Shown one piece after another: positions 1 through 9,795 of a DNA stretch of 23,416 nt (positions within the stretch are counted from its first letter, which is position 1; every line of letters begins with the position of its first letter). The stretch is taken from the NCBI GenBank assembly GCA_000969725.1, contig JXSR01S015869.1; one strand, 5' to 3'. The translations under genes and the position numbers were made by a program. Source of the DNA: Ophiothrix spiculata. Its lineage: Eukaryota > Echinodermata > Ophiuroidea > Amphilepidida > Ophiotrichidae. The notes under the pieces were generated by a model. It saw only the letters and a program-made list of their open reading frames with translations, searched no databases and had not been told where the DNA came from.

Positions 1-81
1 TAAGCTCATATTTGATACTTTATGGGATCAAATTTGATCCTTTCGTTATAAGAGTGTAGACCGTTTTTCATTATTTATTAT

Positions 82-171
82 AATTCGTCGTTCAATACTT
101 GTATGACGAATTCCACGACAAATTATAGTTTGTCATACTAGACCATTTTCATGACAAATTATTATTTGTCA
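82..171. repeat. Three consecutive small hairpins with GAC(A/G)AAT arms
   Basis: Three inverted repeats follow one another. The first pairs AATTCGTC (82-89) with GACGAATT (105-112). The second pairs GACAAA (117-122) with TTTGTC (129-134). The third pairs TGACAAAT (152-159) with ATTTGTCA (164-171) around a 4-base loop. The arms share a TGAC(A/G)AAT-type core, so they look like diverged copies of one short palindrome rather than unrelated hairpins. No gene or transposon end was recognised next to them. Function is unknown. Confidence 0.6.
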
Positions 172-681
172 AATGACGAAACAAAATTTTCAGTGTACTT
201 TTTTATAATACACTGAGTTTGAACAATTACAGAGCACAAACACAATTGTCACTTGTATATAATACAATATAGTCCACCTTGTTCCTTTTAATAGCAGAAC
301 AGTTCAACTGACTCGAATGGTTGTCTATTCTATGTCTTCCTATCTTGAGACAAATGTTAGAGAAAGCGTAAGTTTGTCACATTTTAAAAGAATGCACTCC
401 AATAAACGGAAATGACCAATTAATTAGAAACTTTAGATGTCAACCCTGTTTTCTTTTCAACTCTAAAGTGGACATTTCATTTTTAACAGCATTTCTTTTT
501 TAATTTATATGTAATAAAGTTACTTGTAACAGTTTATTGATAAATTGTTAAGAAACAATTAACAAGGTGTCATAGAATCATATGAGAGCATACGTGATGG
601 TGTCAAAACCCGTGCTCTGGGCAATGTCTAGTCATAATATAGTTGATATCGTCGATGAGTCAAGCAAGATGCTCATCGTTA
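172..681. other. Gene-free AT-rich stretch
   Basis: I read both strands and found no open frame, RNA gene or convincing repeat. A short stem (GATGAG at 654-659 with CTCATC at 671-676) sits just left of the large palindrome. Otherwise the stretch is plain AT-rich sequence. Confidence 0.6.
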
Positions 682-768
682 GCTTCAACAAAGATGCGAC
701 CTAAATAAATCTCAATTTCAGATATTATCTGAAATTGAGATTTATTTAGGTCGCATCTTTGTTGAAGC
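682..768. repeat. 87-bp near-perfect palindrome (two 43-bp arms, 1-nt spacer)
   Basis: Positions 682-724 and 726-768 are exact reverse complements around the single base at 725. I checked the pairing base by base at both ends and the centre, and it stops at 681/769. With almost no loop it is not a typical microRNA precursor, and it lacks the internal spacer of a normal MITE. It could be a recent inverted duplication made by template switching at a replication fork, a very small fold-back element, or an assembly or library artefact. The absence of any mismatch in 43 pairs implies a recent origin or an artefact. Confidence 0.9.
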
Positions 769-889
769 CCTTTCTAGATCATTACATAAGAAACTATTAT
801 CAAAGGAACTGTATATGATACTTAAGTATTGACCTTTTATGATTCACTTATTACAGTGATATTCAAACTATTGTTTCGTAGAAGTAAAA

Positions 890-1185
890 AAAACACGTTT
901 GACTTTTGGACAAAAAACGTTTACAAAAAACGCCAAAAACGTTAAAACATAACCTTATAAAACAGTTTAAAAAGCGTTTAATTTCTGTTAGACAAACCTT
1001 TCAGACCCATGCTATAAGAATGGTTTTCTCTATTTTTTTTTTGAACGTTTCTAAAACGTATTTTTAAACCAAATTTATCTTGTTACCAATTCAAATCGTT
1101 TCAAAAACGTTCCAAAAAGGTTTGATAAAACAAACCAACTGTAACTAATTAAGAACCTTTCCAAAATGTTTCGGAAACGTTTTGT
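890..1185. repeat. AACGTT-rich low-complexity region
   Basis: The words AAACGTTT, AAAACGTT, GAACGTTT, AAACGTTCC and related forms recur about ten times, for example near 895, 918, 938, 974, 1043, 1055, 1106 and 1175, separated by A- and T-runs. There is no fixed period, so this is a degenerate motif cluster rather than a tandem satellite. The motif is self-complementary and reads the same on both strands. No gene is associated with it. Confidence 0.5.
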
Positions 1186-1385
1186 GTTTACTAGGTCTTG
1201 GTCTCTGGAGAGATGACATGAGGAGTTTGATTAAGTTTGATTTTTCCGTGAAAAAAACCCCAACATTCTGTTTTTCAAATATTCTTGTTATTTTTCGTGT
1301 TACACAAAATCATGTATACACACGCGGTATAGTACCTAATACTTGCTTGATTACAAATCAAATTTTAGCTTTTTTACAATTTTAC

Positions 1386-1411
1386 CCAGAGGGAGGGGGA
1401 GGTTGGTTTGG
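1386..1411 (+). other. G-rich run with weak quadruplex potential
   Basis: Two long G-runs (GGGAGGGGGAGG) are followed by two shorter ones (GG and GGG) within about 25 bases, in an otherwise AT-rich region. Some runs are only two bases long, so any four-stranded structure would be weak. No promoter or gene context supports a role. Confidence 0.3.
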
Positions 1412-1653
1412 GTGATTAAACTTCACTTGCATTATCGGTGATGGTATTATTTACTTGACGATTAAAAGAAATTTTAATACGTATTTGCGTATTTTTTAAA
1501 TTACGTACTACTATTTAAAATGTCTTGCTTCAGCATTACATGATTTTGCATTTTCCGTGATACACTTCTCATTTCCATTTCCGTTTTCCGTATCTCGTAA
1601 AAATTGAGGCCTTAACCTGGACCGAGACCGTATCACTATCATCTACCACTCGC

Positions 1654-1671
1654 ACCCCCCCCCTCCCCTCC
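1654..1671 (-). other. Polypyrimidine C-run; G-quadruplex candidate on minus strand
   Basis: The plus strand carries an uninterrupted run of C, then T, four C, T and CC. The minus strand is therefore a nearly pure G tract that can supply four runs of three or more G. It lies inside a 97-codon minus-strand open frame (1569-1862) that I do not regard as a gene, because the frame has no recognisable domain and no supporting context. The run is also prone to length error in sequencing. Confidence 0.4.
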
Positions 1672-4437
1672 TGAGAGGCAATGCTCCACAGGACTTTAAA
1701 TATGATCGTCCAGATAGCAAGGAGAAGGTCGTCGTCTTTGTTGGAGTTCCGGGGTAGAATGATGGAAAATGATGGATCCATTTTATTGGACCTGTGTTCT
1801 TGCAAGAAAACGTGAGTGCATAAAGACACTTGAGCATGATCAATCAAGTTGCAGTCCCACAAATAAGCTTAATCCCTTCAAATCTGTTCAGGTGTGAATA
1901 ATGTTTAGTTCAATTAATTTCTTTACCGTTTTCACTTACCCAGAAAGTGGCACAATCTGGATTTTTGGGTTTCGCAGAAAACTGGATTTATCATTGAATT
2001 GCCAAAAGCAAATTAAATAAAACAAATAGTATTGGAAAGCTTTGTATTTTTTCTTTAATATGTTGCCCAAAACAACTAACTTATGATGATATTTAATATT
2101 AATATTAATGTTACCATTTTTTGAGACAAGCTGTATATCAAACTCCTTAAATTATATTGCATACATTCGTACTGATGTGCTCTCACGATTGCAAGCAGGT
2201 GTCTTTACATCAGTCACTATAAGATCAATACAATCTAAACGCCTTTATATACAAACCGTTCTGTTATAGTCCCATTTTATTAGTTCTTGTCGCCCTTCTT
2301 TATAGGTGTGATTTAAGTATAAAAATGATGGATTCTAAACATGTACAAGCGTAGCTCTGAGGAGCTTGATTTTAATTTCAAAATATGATTGGTTTGAGAA
2401 ATACCAGGTTTAGGCCCAGAAATACTAGGTCTACATTGAATGAGATTTTAGTAAATTTAAAAATGATAACAGTTGGTCTTCAGACAATTCTATATAAAGC
2501 AGCTGTTCTATACAGAGTTCTATTCTCCCCGAGTTCAACCCTCCCGGAGTAAAAAATTGATACAAAATCTTAGGGTCAGTATTTAGAAGAGCCAGATAGT
2601 AATAGTATAGAAAGGGTAGTATTACAAAAGTATTTTCAGTCTATTTTCAGCTCTGAACCAGAGCTAGTACAAGCGTTACCTCTTAATATATATGGAGCCA
2701 AAGTGATGGAGCTTGTTCCTTAGCCTGGTCAGTTCTTTGAAAAGTTTGCAAGAGTGCACACATATATATGTACGATATGTCTTCTTCATTTAAATTTATT
2801 TAAAAAAACGACTCAATTTTGAGGACAATTGTCAACAAGGTCACTAACCTCGAATCTAGGTTGACAACTCCAGATGAGGGATGAAGCATATCATCTAAAA
2901 ATGGCAAAAATCGTTAAAACAATGTTGAGATCATGAGGAAAAAACAAATCAAGATATCTTGTTTAAAGTGGAATGCTCGAAAACATCGCGAAACACCGGA
3001 AGCCATAACAAATTAATAATAAAAGTCGCCATTAAACTTTTGTTTGTTAAACAAAAAATCTTTCCAAAAATTCCAGGTGCTTGTTTAACTAGCGTACCTG
3101 TCGGTTCAGAATACAGTGCTCTTCCCATTCTAATAACTGCGATTGTTGAATTACAATACAATACAACAGATTATAACCATATAATAACACTTGTTTCAGA
3201 CACAATAAGTTGAATATCATGAACCATGGTAAAATAAACAATAATACGAATTTTCAAAACCGATACAAATTTGTTGAATTCAATGTTGCAACTGTAATAA
3301 AGCTGTACACTCTAATCACAATATAGTATTTTAAATTTTAATTCTGTTTAGATAGCAAACAAACTCATCGACGATTAAAGTATCATTTGAATACATCTCC
3401 CTGGAGCAATATCATTTTGTTTTCATAATCAGCACTGTTACGATTATTGTATTTGATCTTCATTACACAGAATGCAAATTCAATCACACTGAGATCTGTT
3501 TTACAAACAAAACCATTAAAACTATTTTTACTTAAAAATAACAGCATTTTGAAAGCGACATTCAAATTGTTTTGCGTTTTTCAATTTACACTGAAATTTC
3601 CTTTTAAAATATTACATGATTGTTCTTATTTGCAACATGCCATGTTACAAAAGCTATAATATGTACTTTCTTTTAAGAATGTAAATGTTTTCTACAGCGT
3701 TTGTAATTCTCTTCATAATATCCATTTAATGATACCCAGAAGGCATATGTTTATATCAATAATATACCATGATTATATGTAATAGAATAGGAAATCTTGT
3801 CTTGGATTATCAAGGCCATTGTCCCTCGACGTCCTCTGTCTTTGTATTTTTTCTGTTTAAAGTGTGACGAATAATATATTTCTCATGTAGGCTATCACAA
3901 ATAAACTAGTATAATAACACTGTTAAATACAGTTTATATGTTATAATAAAATAAACAATATAAATAGATTTAGAATTTCAAATGTTTTGAAAAAATTAAA
4001 TTCACATCAATTCTTAACAAATTCTTTTCTCTCACATTTTCCACGCCTTACGATATTATGAAACAGCATTAGTAACATAATTTAACTTTTCCACCTATTT
4101 TGGCTCGTTGTTTGTATTACAATTGTTAAAACGTCCAAGATATATTTTGTTGTTTTTTCTGTAATGATTTTTTTCCTCTGACAATAGAATTGGTATTGTG
4201 TAGCATATTATGCGTTAAAAACAGAAGTTTTGGTTTCCATCTAGTTGAGATAAAACATTATTTTTATAACTCAGTTTCAAATATTAATACACGGGGATTT
4301 AAATTCAGGATACTGAATTTAATTCAACAAACGGCATAACAGGAAAAGTAAGCACATTTAAGTCAAATTGTTTGGAGGTACCGGTAATATCAACAAAATA
4401 AATACATTGAGCTATAAAAATCAAGCCACATGGGTGA
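1672..4437. other. Long gene-free AT-rich stretch
   Basis: This holds only short open frames (up to about 84 codons, such as 2959-3213 plus and 3383-3565 minus). They lack recognisable domains and overlap each other on opposite strands, as expected by chance in AT-rich DNA. I saw no RNA gene, long repeat or clear transposon end. Small inverted words such as CTCCCCGAG/CTCCCGGAG near 2526-2549 are too short to interpret. Confidence 0.6.
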
Positions 4438-4624
4438 TAGGGGCACTCCATTTTTTAAACTTTATGGAATTGCTTTAATTGTGACAAATTATTTTCAATT
4501 CTGATTAAAAATGAATGTAACTTACATTTTAGCATCTTTTTAGCGAATCATATCTGTTGGGTTTGTGGTAATAAATGCCATGTTTTGAAGCAAAACATGA
4601 GTCGTGCCATATACTGGCCCCCTA
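4438..4624. mobile_element. Possible small MITE flanked by TA
   Basis: The left end reads TA-GGGGCACT and the right end, reverse-complemented, reads TA-GGGGGCCAGT. This gives imperfect inverted ends of about 12 bases bounded by TA dinucleotides, as in Tc1/mariner-type non-autonomous elements. The interior contains a 9-bp stem (CATGTTTTG at 4579-4587 with CAAAACATG at 4591-4599). The end match is short and gapped and TA is common by chance, so this is only a candidate. Confidence 0.3.
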
Positions 4625-4689
4625 CGGTATATAATTATTTGTTTGACATCTTGACAATACTATAAAACGCAAAAGCAACCGACCCAGGC

Positions 4690-5045
4690 ATTTGGATAAT
4701 CTCTTTTGCATCATTTGCAGTCATTTCGATGAACAAATTATGGAGGTACCATTTAAGGTGGAAGGTGGGGTTCGGGTAGACCGTCAAAGTTCGGGGGTCC
4801 CGGAAAATTTCAAGTCGCCATTTAAAAAAATGTATATGTATGCTATGAAGCTAAAACTTGCAGGGCATGTCAGAATTATCATTTCCTTTATTTATTAGCA
4901 AAAATCTGATGAATTCTGTTATTGATTTGGTGGTCATTTTTGCCATAATCCCGATTTCCGATCCGGACGAACCTTATGACGTCATAATTACGTAATGGCC
5001 GATTTTTCTGATCTTGGTATCGTTGGATAGTAGAGGACCATACCT
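4690..5045 (-). repeat. Dispersed TGACGTCA-core repeat, copy 1 (reverse)
   Basis: Read on the minus strand this is collinear with 6565-6815 and 16235-16615. Shared blocks, in order, are: a TACCAA(A/G)ATC-like word; ATTACGTAATTATGACGTCATAAG-type sequence (palindromes at 4977-4984 and 4987-4996); a (A/T)GCCA(A/T)...TGGCC/TGACC word; an ACATG(C/T)CCTG(C/T)AAGTTT word shared with copy 2; and a C-rich block (GGCGACTT...ACCCC) shared with copy 3. A 68-codon open frame at 4692-4898 lies inside it and is treated as spurious. Identity is moderate, so the copies are old. The family is not one I can name. Confidence 0.65.
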
Positions 5046-5084
5046 ATCTATTGATAGCAAAACCAAGCTTATAGTGGGTTCCGT

Positions 5085-5166
5085 TCCAAAAATTTAGCAG
5101 GGGTTGTAACCCTCCCCCCTTGGGTAGATGTGTTACAAAAAAAATAGCCTGGGTAGAGGAGGGTTA
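5085..5166. repeat. Short C/G-rich inverted repeat
   Basis: GGGGTTGTAACCC forms a small stem near 5100-5112. AACCCTCC just after it is complementary to GGAGGGTT near 5158-5165. The intervening sequence contains TTGGGTAGA and CTGGGTAGA as an imperfect direct repeat. It lies immediately beside copy 1 of the TGACGTCA repeat and may be its decayed outer end. That link is inferred only from adjacency. Confidence 0.4.
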
Positions 5167-5169
5167 AAC

Positions 5170-6403
5170 CAAGTATTTGTGTTGTGCGCTACATTTCCTT
5201 ATACATGGCAATGGCAACAAATACAACAGGATATTTTCTTTGGACCATTTACACAGCTTTAATTTAATATTTCTGATATTTTTCACTTTAAAAGTTCAAT
5301 ATTTTTAAGGTCGTTCCATCTTAGGTGTTCATACAGCTTAAACAAATGCGTGGTCGCTTTGGGCATCACAGTGACATGACAACGCATCCGGCTTTTTAAC
5401 GTAAGAAACGTTTGATGGGTTTGACCAACATTTTAACACAAATGACCAGGAGCTGTTTTTCTTTTTAATATAGATTCGAGGTAGTGTAAATAATTAGAAT
5501 TTAGCATGTGTCAAGATTGATTTGCCCCGTCAAGTATTTAACTTAAACTATTTACGTTGTTTCAGATATAAACAAATTTGATTTTTATCTAGCACTTTTG
5601 TAGATTATGACTTGGACAAAGATTATAAATAAAAGGCTAATGCATAATAATATTCCTTATATCATATTTTTGATAGACTGAGTGCGGCTCCAATTGAAGA
5701 GTAAATCCCTCAGAAGATCCCCTGCAAGACTTTTTCTAATCTCCTCTTGATCCTTCGAATACTCTAAAAATATATCAGCAAAATGAACGATGGCAAGGAC
5801 ATACATTTGCTTTGCAAAATATTCTGTGGTATTGCTTCGTATACCTTAACGTCACATATGATGTACTTATTTTTTGTACTTTGCACAATTATAGATTTTA
5901 ATCAACATTAATGCTTGAAATACAACGGTCAAGGTACGTATCGAATATATCTCTTTTGTCGTGCTTATAGATTTCCTTACTTTATACAGCGCGAGTCAAA
6001 ATGAAGTTGACCGAGATTCAAAAGTGTATAACAAAAGAACTGCTGCTATTTGAAACAATTGTTAAGCACCTTGAAAATGTGTAGACTCTTCTGCTTATTT
6101 AAAAAAAAAAAGAATGAAGGAAATCGGTAATTCCTAAGAGAAGTTATGCTTGTTTTAGTGAAAAAACTCATTTTTCAAGCTGTCATGAGGCAATTCACAA
6201 GTTGCAATAGAACATTTGTTGGTGACCGTTATTTTAGAATTGATATCTACGAGGCTCTTCAGCCCATTGAACTTGCCCATTGACAAACTCGGTTTTGACC
6301 CTTTGTGCGCAAATAAAATGTCAATTACTTTGTAATGCAAGCGTTGTTTGATATAAAATTCTCACCATACACGTAAAAGAAACCATAAATTTTGTATTGT
6401 ATT
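5170..6403. other. Gene-free AT-rich stretch
   Basis: No open frame with recognisable content is present. The minus-strand frame at 6155-6340 has no domain. One imperfect 10-bp stem (5346-5355 with 5378-5387, 9 of 10 pairs) and an A-run near 6102-6112 are the only structures noted. Confidence 0.55.
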
Positions 6404-7200
6404 ATCACAGGATTAAAATTTCTTGAGTTATCAATAAAAATAGATACCTATGTCAGAAACGTATTTTTTTCAAAATTTAACAAAATCGGAAGCATATTCG
6501 TTTGATGTAATTCTAACCCTTGTTCAGCCCCATGTGAACTTGGAATTTACAGACCCAAACTTAGGTTGTTGAATGCCATAGTATAGGGTTAGGTGTTTTC
6601 TTCCCCTTAGTACCAAAATCATAAAAATTTGACAAGCTGTAACGTAATTATGACGTCGTTCATTACTAGAAGTCTGAAAATTATGTCGAAATCTGATTTT
6701 GGGCACAAATGGCCACCGATTCAAAATTTGGTATTTCTGTTGAACGGACTTTTGCTACTAAATACAGAAAATTATTATTTAAACATGTCCTGTAAGTTTA
6801 AGAATTTGTTTTTTTCAACATTTATACAAGTTTGCAGTTAAGACAGTTAAAGAATTAATGTTACCCATGAAAATTTGATTGTGCTTTATGCCTTATTCAT
6901 CAACTTTCGCGCCACAACTTGATTGACAGGTTCAATACAATCAACTCATTCTGGAATGCATGGAATGCATGTATCCCTAATTTGCATAATAGATATACTG
7001 ACAGAGAGTTAAATTATTATTCATTAGAAATTGTATCAAATTTGGTTAAAATATAAAGTCTGATCATGGTCATTCAGAAAAATGCACATTAAAATATCAC
7101 AAAACGTGTACGCTTATTATTTTGTTGAATTTTGAACAAATGTGTTTCTGACATAGGTATCTATCTTTGTCGATAACTCAAAAACCAATAACGTTGTGAT
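6404..7200. mobile_element. ~800-bp unit with ~83-bp terminal inverted repeats
   Basis: The segment 6404-6486 is the inverted counterpart of 7119-7200. A 21-bp core is exact (6440-6460 with 7144-7164), a further 10-bp block (GATAACTCAA) is also exact, and the remainder matches imperfectly over about 83/82 bases with hardly any length change. The interior holds no transposase-like frame but contains copy 2 of the TGACGTCA repeat. This architecture fits a non-autonomous DNA transposon with long inverted ends. I could not identify a target-site duplication, so superfamily and exact ends are undetermined. Confidence 0.6.
6565..6815 (+). repeat. Dispersed TGACGTC-core repeat, copy 2
   Basis: This is collinear with copies at 4690-5045 (reverse) and 16235-16615. 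It shares ATAGTATAGGGTTAGG, TACCAAAATCAT, AACGTAATTATGACGTC, TGGCCACCGATT and ACATGTCCTGTAAGTTTAAG-type blocks in the same order. Its core reads TGACGTCG, so the final base of the CRE-like palindrome is lost. It lies inside the inverted-repeat unit 6404-7200, either as part of that element's body or as a nested insertion. Open frames at 6524-6724 (minus) and 6629-6841 (plus) fall within repeat sequence and are not considered genes. Confidence 0.6.
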
Positions 7201-7205
7201 TTTAA

Positions 7206-7934
7206 AATTTTACGAGTATCTAGAAGAGGGTTGTAATATAATATGTGCAAAATTTTGTTTATCTAACTACTTTGTTTTTTGCACACGGTTATTTTTCTAC
7301 ATGTAAGCATTTTTTGGGACACCTGGTATATGTGTGTACTCTTGTAATTTTCGTGTTGAAAAAAGGATAACGTACAAAAAACTTGTCTGTTGTTTTTTTA
7401 AATAGTAAAAGAAAATTATAATTTTGTCGAATATTCCCCTATATAGAGTGACTGTATTCTTCTTTCCCTTTCTGTCATTGCACCTTTTTAACGTCATTAT
7501 ATTGCTTTATGGCTTGACTTGAACATTTTTTGAATAAGCCCCAATATTGAATGATAAAAGCTGATAAATTCTTTGATAATCTACTTTCCAAATTTAAATT
7601 GATGTTGATGCTGACTTGATAATTTGATGTTGTATTTCCCCTCAACTTTCGTAAGTTCATGTGACCTCTTTGATACCTCAAAGAAGGTCGGATTTTTTTT
7701 TTGAAATATATGCAACAATCATACTTCAATATATTACCTTGTCAATTAAAGCTTTGACGTTGCAAAAAAGAGCAAAATGAGCTCTTGTTCTTGGCCAAAC
7801 GTCTACAATTCAATGCATATAAAGTATATATAAATAATCTATTTACTTTGACATAAGCTTACTTTGACAGAGACAGGTATGTGAAAACTGACACTAATGG
7901 GAATTGGAGTTATAACTGTGAGGCAATGAAAACA
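7206..7934. other. Gene-free AT-rich stretch
   Basis: Two minus-strand open frames (7297-7497 and 7475-7729) overlap here and have no recognisable domain or splice context. The sequence is AT-rich with T-runs. I saw no repeat or RNA gene. Confidence 0.5.
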
Positions 7935-8075
7935 GACAAAAATGAATAAACCGACGCTGCTATAATTATACATTTTCAGACACTGCCAGATTTACATTCA
8001 GCAAACAATAAGAGGTTAAACCAACTCTGCAATAAGTGTGTATTGTCTAGTACTGTAAGATTTGCATTAACTTAC
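7935..8075. repeat. Degenerate two-unit tandem repeat, period 70 bp
   Basis: AAACCGACGCTGC (7948-7960) recurs as AAACCAACTCTGC (8018-8030), and AGATTTACATTCA recurs as AGATTTGCATTAA, both at an offset of 70. Intervening positions match imperfectly. A third, weaker copy may begin near 7884. This is a small decayed tandem duplication with no coding content. Confidence 0.55.
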
Positions 8076-9229
8076 GTCATATTTCTGCACTTAAGAGTTT
8101 TAAGAATACGGCTTGCTTTAAAAAAATTTAAATCAAACACCATAATATTTAGTGTACAGATAAATGAATACAGTCACATACACATCTGTCTATAATACAC
8201 TTCTGCATATATTAAACTGTTATAAACGGCTCTGTAATTCAATTGCGGTGGGCTATAAGAAAAGTACAAACTGATACAACTTGTGTCAAGTCTAGTAGGG
8301 GGAACAAGAACATTTGAACAAGCATATTGGGCACCACTTTCTACGTCAGGTATCACTTTTTACGTCACTAGTGGTGATTGTCTATTAACTTATCTCAGTG
8401 TTCAGTGAATACTATGAATAGAACAATAATTGTGACTGGTTTGAATCTTTTCATGTATACCGACTGATCAGTTTGATAAATCAATATCACCATTAAATAT
8501 GCTGTTTGTATTGGGTTTTTTTTTTTCGGGTCCCGTTTTTGAAATGGGATGTCCTTTTAAGAGTTATATGAGAAATAGAAAAAATGAGTTATATAAAATA
8601 CGGCTATCAATAATTAGATAATCAGAAATCTTGTTTTTTTAACTGAAGCTAGGGGGGTTAGTTGAAATATTTTTATGTTGCTGTCTCTCGTATCTTTGTG
8701 ATGTTATAGCTAAATGCAGAATTATGTAAATAAAGTTAAAACTTAAAGGCACCTCTAGATGTGCGCCTTACATCAAACATGTAAAATATGCTGGTTCTTA
8801 AAATAAACTGGTTGAGTACCAGCACCAATTGATAGTTCTTAAGAGAACAGAAACCTAACTAATTCCATTGTGAACATGAATCAGGTTTATCTAAATGATT
8901 GAATGTACCGAAGTAATGGCGTTCCATTGGAAAAGTAAATATTAATCTGTTTTGACCTTGGTATGTACGATTGCTTTAGTATGCATATCTCTGACCTAAA
9001 AAATAACATTTTGTGATCTCGATCTCAAATATAGTGATAAATCCAAACGGATTCATCCAATATGCAGAATTTCCAAAGCATTAGTACATACAACAAAATG
9101 TTGACCTTGTCAATACCTTTAAATAAAATGTCATTTGCCAGGTATTAATCCTTAATAGAAGACAACGGCCATTGGAAATAATCTCGAGTCTTTGCTTTGA
9201 TTTTACGTTGTGTGACATGTAGAATGTAA
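8076..9229. other. Gene-free stretch with one small duplicated hairpin
   Basis: A 19-bp imperfect tandem pair (CACTTTCTACGTCA and CACTTTTTACGTCA) occupies about 8332-8367. It is bracketed by CACCACT (8332-8338) and AGTGGTG (8370-8376), which can pair. Otherwise there are only short chance open frames (8174-8356 minus, 9081-9275 minus) with no recognisable content. Confidence 0.5.
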
Positions 9230-9395
9230 ATCCGACTAAATGCATATATTTCCATGTCGCATCACTACAGAGCATTAGGATTAGTAAACACGCATTTATT
9301 CAAATATATTCGCTGTTAAAAAAACCTTGAATGTTGAGCAATCGTATTTGTTTTTCCTTGAAAATTCATTGACTAACCTTGATGTAGTGTTGATT
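9230..9395. repeat. Degenerate direct repeat, left copy
   Basis: This is collinear with 9494-9650 at an offset of 264 bp. Anchors are AATCCGA, TTTCCATG, TTAGTAAA, the block around TTCAAATATATTCGCT, and CCTTGATG against CCTTTATG. Identity is moderate. Sequence with a retrotransposon-like tail lies between the two copies. Confidence 0.5.
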
Positions 9396-9399
9396 TTTT

Positions 9400-9476
9400 G
9401 TTTTTATTTAATGTCTTTGTTTATGATGCATACTTATAAATTATATGGAAATAAAGTTTGATTTGATTTGATTTTT
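9400..9476 (+). mobile_element. Non-LTR retrotransposon-like 3' tail
   Basis: AATAAA at 9450-9455 is followed at once by about three TTTGA repeats and a T-run (9457-9475). Microsatellite tails of this type behind a polyadenylation-like hexamer are typical of the 3' ends of some non-LTR retrotransposons. No reverse-transcriptase frame is present upstream, so at most a severely 5'-truncated copy survives. The upstream limit is uncertain. It sits between two copies of a diverged direct repeat. Confidence 0.5.
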
Positions 9477-9493
9477 TATTTTTTGACGGGTAA

Positions 9494-9650
9494 AACTTGA
9501 ATCCGAATGAAATTTCCATGCCACATTAGCAAAGAGAATTGCAATTAGTAAAACACAAATGTGTTCAAACATAATTGCTATCAAAAATGAGGAGGACAAT
9601 TATTCGTGTTTCTCGAAAATAAATTAACTCCCCTTTATGTTTAGTTTGTT
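9494..9650. repeat. Degenerate direct repeat, right copy
   Basis: This is the partner of 9230-9395. TTTCCATGCCACATTAG corresponds to TTTCCATGTCGCATCAC, and ATTAGTAAAACAC to ATTAGTAAACAC. Small length changes accumulate towards the right end, where the offset falls to about 254 bp. No coding content was seen. Confidence 0.5.
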
Positions 9651-9795
9651 ATCAATATAAACAAATATTATGGTTTGAGACCATAAGGGGATCTTTTATG
9701 TCAAGCAATTCATTTCATCTTTATACCTGATTGACTAGCCGGTGTTAATTTACATATGCCACTTTCTTAAATTCTTCAATAAATCAGTATTTCAA

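Noticed and set aside
1569..1862. 97-codon minus-strand open frame as a gene
   Set aside because: It has no recognisable domain, spans a C/G homopolymer-like run and has an overlapping alternative frame, which is typical of chance.
2949..3659. Several 60-84 codon frames on both strands
   Set aside because: They overlap antisense to each other, have AT-driven composition and lack motifs or splice context.
4692..4898. 68-codon plus-strand frame
   Set aside because: It lies within copy 1 of the dispersed TGACGTCA repeat, antisense to the repeat's shared orientation, and is not conserved as a frame in the other copies.
6524..6841. Open frames on both strands near the second TGACGTC repeat
   Set aside because: Both sit inside repeat sequence and have no recognisable product.
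8742..9123. A second TTAA-type MITE (TTAAAGGCACC...ACCTTTAA)
   Set aside because: Only about seven end bases match, and TTAAAGG is expected by chance in this composition.
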